From a virus, in IMG/VR virus record IMGVR_UViG_3300042987_001661, positions 1 through 33,834 of that record: 33,834 nucleotides of DNA, one strand, 5' to 3'. Within the stretch, counting starts at the first letter, position 1. Each line of letters opens with the position of its first letter. Below, piece after piece: positions 24,160-30,972 of the stretch. A model generated the notes under the pieces. The model saw only the letters and a program-made list of their open reading frames with translations. It did no database searches and was not told the origin of the DNA. Position numbers and translations under genes: made by a program.

Positions 24160-26776
24160 CAATATTTATTTGTATGGAGGCATCTTCATATACCATATTA
24201 ATATCTATTATGGTATCAATTTCTATCGATCCAGATATAGCCATATCCGAACCGCTCGCTAAACGAATTACCGACCCAGCAGCTGATATAGCGGCCACTA
24301 AACGCCTTCTAGCCTGCTTACGAGCCACGGAGGTGCTCGTAATCAATCCTGAAATCCTTCTTCTTGGTGATTTCAAGAGATTGCTTGAAGTTGATATTGT
24401 GGAAGTAAGTATTTTATGAAAAATATTTAATAAATAAATATTTCCAGAAGAAGATATGCTTCCAGATGATTTCCTTGTAGATAATCGCCTAACAGTAGAA
24501 GCCGTGGCTACTTGCGAGGCTAGGCGTCTTGCAATAAAATCAGAAATTATAGATGTAGAAGAAATACTACTTAAAGTAATTTTATTAACTTGTTTTCTTA
24601 TAGAAGAATTGCTTGATATTGATCCAGCAAGTAAGAGGGTGATAAGGCCAGAGATGTATTCATAAGAGAACGCTCCAGAGCTTGAGATAGATCCTGTGAA
24701 TCTCTTATTTATCTGCAGATAACTTATTCCTATAGAGGATACTTGAGCATTTAAAGATTTATTAATGCTTCTATGAATATGTGCTACTGATTCCACTAAT
24801 CCATTATGATCCTTAGTAGCAGATTTAGTGATATTGCTGCTGCTGGATATGCTCGATGTCAAAAATTTTCCTGTCGTAAGTATTACATCTGCACCACTAC
24901 TTGTTATTGAGGATATAAAGTTTTGGGTTTTTAATTTAATTACAGATCCATTTAATGAACTAGATCCACTTAATAGCATATTTAAAGATTTAATGATATT
25001 AGAAGAACTCGATATAGAGGATGCATTAATTGTATTTGACAATTTAACTATTGAGGCATTTGTTGAGATGGATGCACTCAAAGATTGAGTTCTTACAATA
25101 CGAGACGTACTCGATAGTGTTCCGCCACCATTAATGCTAGAGGTGGCATTTATAATTCTTGTAGAAGTAGATGATAATGAGCCACCACCATTGATGGTTC
25201 CACCAGTAGCGCTTTCTGTAATAACATCGTCTGAGAATGACGACCACGTTACAATGGTTGAGGTATTATTCCCATTGAATAGTCCACTCTTGCCACTCCC
25301 CCCTGCAATAAGATTTGCAATATCAGCATAGGCTGGGGTTGACGACGAAAATAGCCCATTACCTATAACGTACTCACTACCTGATGTGGTACTACTGCTA
25401 TTTGCAGTACTACTGCTCGTGGGCCATGCCGGTTCAGTGCCATTCCAAGCTTTAGCGCTAATCCATAAAGATGTACTACTTAACTCTCGTATCCTTAATG
25501 CTATATTGGAAAATGACGCAGCGCTTACTGCTACGCTGGGGCTCGTCAGCGTAGTGCTAGTTATGGTGCCGCTTGACAACTTATTTAAGGCTATAGTTAA
25601 ACCTAAAGTATTTCCTGCTGTGCCTGCAGCCGTATCATGGCTAACGCTAATCCAATAATCATTACTTTGATAAGTGGTATATCTACCAACAACTCCATAT
25701 GCTGGGGCGGCTGTTCCTAGGCCAGCATAAATTAATGGTGATGAATATGTAGTAGTATTAGCTAATTTATGTGTATAATAATTAGCGCTACCATTATACC
25801 AAGTATCATCTGCTGTATCAGCGTCTTTTACTTCGCAGCCAACTACACCCCAAGCAGTAGTTGATGTGGTGAAATTTCCTGTGACAGTCTTGGTAGTTTT
25901 TCTTGTAGCTGATGTTGTTCCTCCTGTGGAGTTCATCACAGCAGTTGCAACAGCAGGTGTCCCGTGTCCATCTGATGCTGGGAGCGTACCGTTTCCTATA
26001 TGAATAATCGAGGAGTCACTACTGCTGGTTGATGAGTCATTTGTAAGATGACTAAGAAATGCTAGGACTGTCGATGTCCTAGTCGCCAGATTAGAACTTA
26101 AAGTTACACTTGGTTGTGTATTATAAGTTCCGTCAGTATCAGAATTGCTAGCTGTATTTATATAAGCACCAGATCCATCAACTGCTCCAGTCACTTGTAT
26201 AACATAAAAAGTTCGTCCAGTAGCAGTTACGGCACTAGTTCCTGCTGCATTTTTAATTTGAATATTTAGCCTGCCTACGGTGCCTGTGGAACTTGGTCCT
26301 TTTACATGATAAATAGTCTGTCTGCAATATGAGTTATCAGCAGATCCTCCAATACTCCATTGATTACTTACAACAGCAGTATATGTAGATGTAGCCCATG
26401 TACCAGTTGATCCAGCAGTGTCGATAACATGAGTATGACTAGACGCTGCTGTTGTAGAAAAACATAGTAAATAATTAGTATTTACAGCTAATCCAATATT
26501 GGCAGATGGAACTAAATAAGAACTAGCATTGGTTGTAGAAGCTAATGTTAGATTAGTTGCACCACTTTGTGCTATATGCGTAAATGATGGACCACTATTA
26601 AAGGTAAGATAAAGTTGACCTATTCCAGCGCTAGATACATTTTCTATTAATGAGGAATATGAATTAACATCAACAGTAGAACTTGGAATTACCGCCGCTG
26701 CCCAAGAATCTCCATTGCTTAGGTTGGGCCATGAGGCTGCACTTCCAGATCCAAAATCTGTGGTCCTTGCTGCCAT
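24149..26776 (-). CDS. Repeat-rich fibre or surface protein, 875 residues
   Basis: The ATG directly follows the stop of the upstream gene (TAAATG). Residues 1-320 are Ser/Thr/Ala/Asn-rich and beta-rich with GQLYLTFNSG and GRLNIQIKNA strands, as in phage surface or fibre proteins. Residues 320-515 look like a concanavalin A-type sandwich (YYTHKLANTTTYSSPLIYAGLG, DYWISVSHDT, NIALRIREL, ending VTWSSFSDD). Residues 527-850 form about seventeen degenerate units of about 18 residues centred on SISSSSNIxKS. The last 25 residues are acidic and Ile-rich and may cap the repeats. Arginine-rich units near 765-830 are a local oddity. The position between capsid and connector genes suggests a head or neck fibre, but a tail fibre is equally possible. 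No enzymatic motif was seen. Confidence 0.7.
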   Translation of the reverse strand: MAARTTDFGSGSAASWPNLSNGDSWAAAVIPSSTVDVNSYSSLIENVSSAGIGQLYLTFNSGPSFTHIAQSGATNLTLASTTNASSYLVPSANIGLAVNTNYLLCFSTTAASSHTHVIDTAGSTGTWATSTYTAVVSNQWSIGGSADNSYCRQTIYHVKGPSSTGTVGRLNIQIKNAAGTSAVTATGRTFYVIQVTGAVDGSGAYINTASNSDTDGTYNTQPSVTLSSNLATRTSTVLAFLSHLTNDSSTSSSDSSIIHIGNGTLPASDGHGTPAVATAVMNSTGGTTSATRKTTKTVTGNFTTSTTAWGVVGCEVKDADTADDTWYNGSANYYTHKLANTTTYSSPLIYAGLGTAAPAYGVVGRYTTYQSNDYWISVSHDTAAGTAGNTLGLTIALNKLSSGTITSTTLTSPSVAVSAASFSNIALRIRELSSTSLWISAKAWNGTEPAWPTSSSTANSSSTTSGSEYVIGNGLFSSSTPAYADIANLIAGGSGKSGLFNGNNTSTIVTWSSFSDDVITESATGGTINGGGSLSSTSTRIINATSSINGGGTLSSTSRIVRTQSLSASISTNASIVKLSNTINASSISSSSNIIKSLNMLLSGSSSLNGSVIKLKTQNFISSITSSGADVILTTGKFLTSSISSSSNITKSATKDHNGLVESVAHIHRSINKSLNAQVSSIGISYLQINKRFTGSISSSGAFSYEYISGLITLLLAGSISSNSSIRKQVNKITLSSISSTSIISDFIARRLASQVATASTVRRLSTRKSSGSISSSGNIYLLNIFHKILTSTISTSSNLLKSPRRRISGLITSTSVARKQARRRLVAAISAAGSVIRLASGSDMAISGSIEIDTIIDINMVYEDASIQINIDGI
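24227..25198 (-). repeat. Tandem 18-residue repeats, about 17 copies
   Basis: Within the 875-residue protein (residues about 527-850) units recur at a period near 18 residues, with a few of 20-23. Examples are ISSSSNIIKSLNMLLSGS, SSLNGSVIKLKTQNFISS, ISSSSNITKSATKDHNGL, ISSNSSIRKQVNKITLSS and ISTSSNLLKSPRRRISGL. The frame is I-S-S-x-[SGA]-x-[IV]-x-[KR]-x, then about six variable residues and an S/G-S end. At nucleotide level the copies have diverged, so they are old. A regular 18-residue period with small residues at the turns suits a beta-solenoid or another elongated fibre. Confidence 0.8.
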
Positions 26777-27460
26777 TTAACTACTGCCCCAATCTAGAAT
26801 TTCACGATATAGAATAGCTCTATAACAATAGTCAGCTAAATAAACAGGATTATCATAGTCTATAGGATCGTTAATACGGTTCACTATATCATTGCAAAGA
26901 TCAATTTTCACACCCTGCGTAAGATCTCCATATATATTATATAAATATGGAAAAGTTTCAGGTGTTGCTAAAGTAGGGGTAAAAATATCTCTATAATATG
27001 ACCATAAATTTTGTTGCAGTTCATCTCCATTAATCATTTGATCTAAAATATCTATCGCTTGATTAACGGGGTTAGAACGGTCAATCGGCCCATTAATTTG
27101 ATCTAATGCTAAACAAATAGTTTCATAATGGTCATCAACGACTGATACCAAATTTTCTACAAAATCGAACCCCGGAGCAAATGGCGGATTTTCCATAATC
27201 GTCGCCATCCAGTCAGGAATTGTAATCTCTGAGATGGAACAGGACGATAATCCAACAACTACTTTTTGAGTATTAGTAGCGTTAACTGAGGTAGCTTGAT
27301 CGGACACAGGTTTAGGTAATCCAGTAATTGGATCCCAGCATGTGAAATTCATCACAATCTGCATAGCCCACGCTGGTACGAACGATGATACCCCAGCTCT
27401 ATATGCCTTTTGGATGGTCCCTGCACCAACCCAAGGAGTAATAGTATAAATTGTTCGCAT
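26777..27460 (-). CDS. Uncharacterised structural-region protein, 227 residues
   Basis: The ATG overlaps the previous stop by one base and the stop abuts the next start, so it is part of the fibre cluster. The protein begins RTIYTITPWVGAGTIQKAYRAGVSSFVPAWAMQIVMNF, looks like a compact mixed fold and has a long acidic helical second half. That half contains FVENLVSVVDDHYETICLALDQINGPID, then AIDILDQMINGDELQQNLWSYY and RINDPIDYDNPVYLADYCYRAIL. The two PID..NPV motifs (about residues 125 and 208) could mark an internal duplication. I recognise no family. It may be an adaptor that attaches the neighbouring fibre proteins to the virion, which is inference from position only. Confidence 0.6.
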   Translation of the reverse strand: MRTIYTITPWVGAGTIQKAYRAGVSSFVPAWAMQIVMNFTCWDPITGLPKPVSDQATSVNATNTQKVVVGLSSCSISEITIPDWMATIMENPPFAPGFDFVENLVSVVDDHYETICLALDQINGPIDRSNPVNQAIDILDQMINGDELQQNLWSYYRDIFTPTLATPETFPYLYNIYGDLTQGVKIDLCNDIVNRINDPIDYDNPVYLADYCYRAILYREILDWGSS

Positions 27461-27852
27461 TACGCAGCTACATTAAGACTTACTGTTACCGCACCGCTGG
27501 CGAGTTGCAGGGTATCACCAACAGAAACAGCATTACTTGTTACAGTCCCAGATGCTATAAAATTTCCAGAAGACGAGGCATCCCAAATACTAATATGTGT
27601 ATGCGTAACAGAGCCAGCAGCGGCACTTGTAAAATCTACAGCTGCATTATTAGTTATGGATCCACCAGAGGCGGTTCCAAAGGTAATAGCAACGCGCCCC
27701 GTATAAGCAGTGCTAGTATTTGAAGTTCCATTAGCACCGGGATCTCCCGTATGTAACTGAGCATACAGGTTAGATGGACCAGTATATGATGTAGCCTTCA
27801 GCACAGCACCCAACAAAGAGTTAGCTACCGTACCCTTAAATCCGACTGCCAT
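27460..27852 (-). CDS. Small phage fibre-like structural protein
   Basis: A 130-residue protein starting MAVGFKGTVANSLLGAVLKA with AGGAGG eight bases before the ATG. The pattern LYAQLHTGDPGANGTSNTS, then GRVAITFGTASGGSITNNAAVDF and a late VTHTHISIWDASSSGNF is a widespread architecture in actinobacterial and other phages, usually annotated as tail fibre or minor structural protein. It is beta-rich with Gly/Ser/Thr turns and no catalytic motif. It forms a cluster with the upstream 235-residue gene and the two genes downstream, with gaps of at most a base or two. Whether it sits on the head or on the tail cannot be seen from sequence; its neighbours would allow a head or neck decoration. Confidence 0.72.
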   Translation of the reverse strand: MAVGFKGTVANSLLGAVLKATSYTGPSNLYAQLHTGDPGANGTSNTSTAYTGRVAITFGTASGGSITNNAAVDFTSAAAGSVTHTHISIWDASSSGNFIASGTVTSNAVSVGDTLQLASGAVTVSLNVAA

Positions 27853-27853
27853 A

Positions 27854-28561
27854 TTAGCCTCCTGAACTGAATGTTAAGTCATATGTTGTTTGAAGAGAAT
27901 CATTGCTAGCTAAGTTCACAACAGAAAATACTGAGCGGTCAAGCAACGTCCCACCAGCATTTGAGGCTTGGTTAAAGATACCGTGCTCTGTGATCGCAAC
28001 TGAAGCATCTACTGTGTTAGTAGCGACTGAACGGTAGATGTTCGATGAGGCGCCCTCGGTAGTGGTTCCTGTTGGACGGGTGTTATTGGTCTCGTATTCC
28101 GTTGTTAACTCAGTTCCAAGTGCCGTATCAGCACTGCTCTCAGAACCTGTTCCGGTACCGATCGCGTGATACTTGAAAGTCTCAAGTTCAAATGTGTTCT
28201 GGAAGGCATCTACTATTGCGGCAACGCCTGCAGTTGTGACCACTCTCATAGAGATGATTCCGAGGTCAAGCGTTTCACCATTGCTTGTAACCTGCCCCCA
28301 AAGTGTTCCATAAAATGTTGGAATTTTATTGTTATGAGCGATCTTAATGTGATTCCAGCCTCTCATAATATTCTGCCAGTTCATCGAACGGTATCTACGT
28401 ACCTCTTCGTCAAGGTTTGCATGAGGCATAGCATACTCATTAATTAATTCATTGATGTCCTTGGGACCCTCGCTCGCGCGAATAACCTGAATACCGACAT
28501 TGCCAGAAGTATTAAGGCTGTGGGGGTCCTTGTGTGATTTCTTAAGTCCTAAAAAAGACAT
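27854..28561 (-). CDS. Phage structural protein with C-terminal fibre-like domain
   Basis: I take the ATG at 28561 (MSFLGLKKSHKDP, 235 residues) because TAGGAGG stands four bases upstream. A start at 28594 would add 11 residues without a ribosome site. The N-terminal third is charged and helical (INELINEYAM, LDEEVRRYRSMNWQNIMRGW). The C-terminal part follows a common phage pattern: KYHAIGTGTG, then TALGTELTTEY, an N/R/GT turn, IYRSVATN, VAITEHGIFNQAS, LLDRSVFSVVNL and LQTTYDLTFSSGG. That pattern is known from small phage surface or fibre proteins. It probably sits on the virion, with the N-terminal part as anchor. Its position soon after the capsid gene would suit a capsid or neck decoration. 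The specific family is not named here. Confidence 0.72.
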   Translation of the reverse strand: MSFLGLKKSHKDPHSLNTSGNVGIQVIRASEGPKDINELINEYAMPHANLDEEVRRYRSMNWQNIMRGWNHIKIAHNNKIPTFYGTLWGQVTSNGETLDLGIISMRVVTTAGVAAIVDAFQNTFELETFKYHAIGTGTGSESSADTALGTELTTEYETNNTRPTGTTTEGASSNIYRSVATNTVDASVAITEHGIFNQASNAGGTLLDRSVFSVVNLASNDSLQTTYDLTFSSGG

Positions 28562-28612
28562 TTTTCCTCCTAAAAGATGGGGTAACCCTTTCATATTTTC
28601 TCATATTACAAA

Positions 28613-28804
28613 TTAGATAGCAATATTGTAATTATAATATGATTTCAATTCATCGGCTCCGGCCTCTCTGAAGCGACTCATCTCTAATAAAATAGAAGCT
28701 TCCGAGGTTTCAACCAATTGATAAGGGTGTTCCTTAGAAAAGTATACACCATTTGCCGTAATATAACCAGCACCTGACTGCATAAATAATAAGACCTTTT
28801 CCAT
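28613..28804 (-). CDS. Small 63-residue unknown, possibly leaderless
   Basis: I choose the ATG at 28804 (MEKVLLFMQSGAGYITANGV). The frame is open upstream to 28855, but that part covers a strong hairpin and a promoter-like TATAAT rather than plausible coding sequence. The protein has a Gly-rich turn (SGAGYITANG), YFSKEHPYQLVE and a helical end LLEMSRFREAGADELKSYY. Proteins of this kind occur beside capsid genes in many phages, but I know no function. No ribosome site is visible before this ATG, and TATAAT lies exactly 6 bases upstream. It stands alone between the capsid gene and the fibre cluster. Confidence 0.6.
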   Translation of the reverse strand: MEKVLLFMQSGAGYITANGVYFSKEHPYQLVETSEASILLEMSRFREAGADELKSYYNYNIAI

Positions 28805-28810
28805 AGTAAC

Positions 28811-28819
28811 ATTATAGCA
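28811..28819 (-). promoter_or_regulatory. Candidate extended -10 leaderless promoter
   Basis: TGCTATAAT on the mRNA strand (28819-28811) is a perfect extended -10 element, 6 bases before the ATG at 28804. No -35 match is seen at 16-18 bases because that stretch is the GC-rich hairpin; extended -10 promoters can work without one. The predicted start of transcription falls at the ATG. The same 6-base spacing appears at 24131. Confidence 0.5.
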
Positions 28820-28847
28820 GAAGGCGACCGCCGAAGCAGTCGCCCTC
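28820..28847 (-). terminator. Strong UUCG hairpin after the major capsid gene
   Basis: The mRNA strand folds as GAGGGCGACTGC - TTCG - GCGGTCGCCTTC: 12 consecutive pairs (two of them G-U) closed by the exceptionally stable C(UUCG)G tetraloop. It starts 29 bases after the capsid stop. The bases that follow (TGCTATAATGTT) are not a clean U tract. A classical intrinsic terminator is therefore uncertain; a weak terminator, an RNA 3'-end stabiliser or a processing point are alternatives. It directly precedes the candidate promoter of the next gene. Confidence 0.5.
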
Positions 28848-28875
28848 CACCACACAACATAATTTTAAATTAAAA

Positions 28876-29904
28876 TTAGAGGCTGCGAACCTTAACGTTA
28901 CGCACGTGAACGTAAGCCTCAGCATTCTCGATCTGGTTAGCAACGCGAATGAACTGCGTGTACTCGATCGTGTCCTTCTTGGGCTTGAACTCGCGGTAAA
29001 CCACGATGTCACGCTGAATACCCCAGATACGGTTGTCGGGGAACGTAAGCTCCACAATACCGTGGTTGCCTGAGGCACCTGAGTATGTACCAGTCTCTGT
29101 CTCAATCATGAGAGGCACTTCCTTCAGGGTGATGCCGAAAGGACGGATCCCCTGAACAACAGCACTGCCGCCACCTGAGCCAGCGCCTGTACCGGCGTTG
29201 ACAATCAGGTCACCGAGCGTGCCACCGGGCGAAGCCGCACCAGTGCCACCAAGACCCGTGTCGCTACCGTTGGTCAGTGACCAAATGTAGTCCTGAATCA
29301 GGCTTGATGATGTGTACCATGAAAGAGCGCTACGACGCTGAAGGTACTTGTTGGGCAGGTTGCGGAGCGCACGGTCAAAAAGTGATCGTGTCAGGTTCGC
29401 ACCAGCCGCGTCTACAACCGTGGCATCCGCACGGGCGCGCACGATGTAACCATCGAGCGACTTGAGAAGGGCGTCTGAATCCGTTGTGTCGCCGTGAAGA
29501 GCAAGGTCCTCAAGGTCATTAGCGGTCTGACGAGCCATAAGTGAGGCAACGTGGTCCTCAAGGCTTGTCCCCTCAATGTTGTCTTCGAGACCCTCTGTTG
29601 AGAGTTCCCAGTCAAGACGAAGCTTCACTGTCGTCATCGAAATCTTGCTGAATGTGGGGTCCACATTCGTGCCGTCATCGACAGCCTCAGTAGCCTTACG
29701 CATGATACGTGTGCCCACGTTTACCTTATCGATCTCCACTGTTGGCTGATTCATTCGCACAACGCGCACATCGTTAAGGAGTACTGACTGCTCTACTAAG
29801 TAGTCAAGGAATCGGTTTGATTGCTGAGGGTTAAGAAGACCCCCACCACCGGCCCCAATCTGCGTAGTAGAAACAACCTTTTCTAACAGTTCTCTAGAAC
29901 CCAT
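28876..29904 (-). CDS. Major capsid protein (HK97-like fold expected)
   Basis: A 342-residue protein with the ATG at 29904 and AGGAGG eight bases before it. The sequence suits a small phage major capsid protein: MGSRELLEKVVSTTQ, then LLNPQQSNRFLDYLVEQS, VNVGTRIMRKATEAVDDG, LRLDWELSTEGLEDNIEG, LEDHVASLMARQTANDLEDLA and a late GITLKEVPLM. The end shows IWGIQRDIVVYREFKPKKDTIEY and FIRVANQIENAEAYVHVRNVK, as expected for the P domain and last strand. A Gly-rich loop occupies about 222-246. The gene follows the protease/scaffold gene directly, the usual order. By eye it is the most GC-rich and codon-regular gene here, consistent with very high expression. A protease cleavage site cannot be placed by eye. 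Confidence 0.9.
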   Translation of the reverse strand: MGSRELLEKVVSTTQIGAGGGGLLNPQQSNRFLDYLVEQSVLLNDVRVVRMNQPTVEIDKVNVGTRIMRKATEAVDDGTNVDPTFSKISMTTVKLRLDWELSTEGLEDNIEGTSLEDHVASLMARQTANDLEDLALHGDTTDSDALLKSLDGYIVRARADATVVDAAGANLTRSLFDRALRNLPNKYLQRRSALSWYTSSSLIQDYIWSLTNGSDTGLGGTGAASPGGTLGDLIVNAGTGAGSGGGSAVVQGIRPFGITLKEVPLMIETETGTYSGASGNHGIVELTFPDNRIWGIQRDIVVYREFKPKKDTIEYTQFIRVANQIENAEAYVHVRNVKVRSL

Positions 29905-29919
29905 ATTATTTCCTCCTAA

Positions 29920-30660
29920 TTAGGACTGATAGCCCAAAACTTCTGCGATTTCCGCGGGTACGAAGATGCCACCCCAGAATGACTCGGCCTTCTTCTCGAT
30001 GATTTCCTCATCGCCCACAACTTCCTCGTCTACCGACTTCTTGATAGCGCCAGCATTCTCAACCGTTTCTACACGCTCTGAGACTGTTTCTACCTTCTCG
30101 TCAATGGACTTGGATACTTCAGACAGCTTCTCATCCACTGACTCAAGTACTTCTTCCTTAATCTTGTTGATTCTCTCGTCCAGAAGGGCACCAAACCCCT
30201 CCATCAGCTTCTCAACGTCCACTTCGTTACCTCCATTGTCTTCACCTTCGGTGAGTGTTGTATCTGTTTCATCAGACTTCTTCATGCCTGCTCCCTCTTC
30301 CATGTCACCCATTTCATGACCACACTCAGGGCAAGAGTCCTCACCCTCAGGTACGGCAGCACCGCACTCAGGGCACTCCATAGCCTTTGTGATCTCTGAT
30401 GAGTCTTCGACTGAAGTTTCAGCAGACTTCTCTACATCGCCATTCTTGTTAATGTAGATATTAACACTCGGCGCAGGTTGCACGGTAGATGAAACATTGT
30501 TAGCTTTGACAGTTTCGTCAGTCTCAACCGACTTAGTTACATCATTTGTGTCACCATTAATCCATGAAACAAACTTCGCAATTAAACCGATTTTGGTTGA
30601 CTCTGAAAGTGTCTGCACAGACTCAACTGTATCATCTACAACATTTTTTTGCAAATCCAT
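29920..30660 (-). CDS. Nested scaffold-like product from internal start Met455
   Basis: TATAGGAGG (AGGAGG at 30670-30665) lies four bases before the in-frame ATG at 30660. The product would have 246 residues: MDLQKNVVDDTVESV, a Ser/Thr/Val-rich linker, the zinc ribbon (CPECG twice), an acidic coiled coil and the final FVPAEIAEVLGYQS. It is small, acidic and coiled-coil, as expected for a capsid scaffolding protein, and it ends 15 bases before the capsid start. I regard it as the likeliest free scaffold; the spacing is slightly short, so strength is uncertain. Confidence 0.6.
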   Translation of the reverse strand: MDLQKNVVDDTVESVQTLSESTKIGLIAKFVSWINGDTNDVTKSVETDETVKANNVSSTVQPAPSVNIYINKNGDVEKSAETSVEDSSEITKAMECPECGAAVPEGEDSCPECGHEMGDMEEGAGMKKSDETDTTLTEGEDNGGNEVDVEKLMEGFGALLDERINKIKEEVLESVDEKLSEVSKSIDEKVETVSERVETVENAGAIKKSVDEEVVGDEEIIEKKAESFWGGIFVPAEIAEVLGYQS

Positions 30661-30972
30661 GTTGCCTCCTATATCTTTCCTTACAATTTTACCACTTTCC
30701 ATCGTGTAATCTGTTTCACTTAAACGATTTAAAGCAGCAATGATTCTTCTTCCAATAGAAGTCCATTGTTCCGTTGTGTAGCCACCAGCCTCACGCTGAC
30801 CCGCTTGATTATAGTAACGGAAAGCGGCCATAACTCGCTCCGCTGTATCAAGTGGATACTTGTAATTATCTGGATCGGCGTAGTCACTACGACTCTCTGG
30901 AAATCCTTTGGGAGGAGTCTTGTGACCATATTCGACAGCCTTCTCAACGAAGTCTGTAAATACGTCTTCCAT
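29920..30972 (-). CDS. Nested in-frame product from internal start Met351
   Basis: TAAGGAGGT (30988-30980) lies seven bases before the in-frame ATG at 30972. This is one of the best ribosome sites in the window although it is inside a gene. The product would have 350 residues (MEDVFTDFVEKAVEYGHK...): the DUF6582-like segment, the zinc ribbon and the coiled-coil tail, without the protease domain. The site falls in a linker (SENKEVSN) between domains, where such DNA is not demanded by a fold. It parallels the nested Nu3 scaffold in lambda gene C. Expression is inferred. Confidence 0.6.
   Translation of the reverse strand: MEDVFTDFVEKAVEYGHKTPPKGFPESRSDYADPDNYKYPLDTAERVMAAFRYYNQAGQREAGGYTTEQWTSIGRRIIAALNRLSETDYTMESGKIVRKDIGGNMDLQKNVVDDTVESVQTLSESTKIGLIAKFVSWINGDTNDVTKSVETDETVKANNVSSTVQPAPSVNIYINKNGDVEKSAETSVEDSSEITKAMECPECGAAVPEGEDSCPECGHEMGDMEEGAGMKKSDETDTTLTEGEDNGGNEVDVEKLMEGFGALLDERINKIKEEVLESVDEKLSEVSKSIDEKVETVSERVETVENAGAIKKSVDEEVVGDEEIIEKKAESFWGGIFVPAEIAEVLGYQS

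Noticed and set aside
24153-25658. Several plus-strand open frames opposite the 875-residue gene
   Set aside because: They arise from the Ser/Thr-rich repeats read backwards (runs of Leu, Ile, Val, Asp); no ribosome sites, overlapping a well-supported gene.
28562-28612. Terminator or promoter in the gap before the 235-residue gene
   Set aside because: Only a tiny GGGTTACCC palindrome and a direct repeat AATATGA are visible; no -35/-10 pair and no U tract.
28805-28855. N-terminal extension of the 63-residue gene to 28855
   Set aside because: The extension codes through a 12-bp hairpin and TATAAT box and has no ribosome site.
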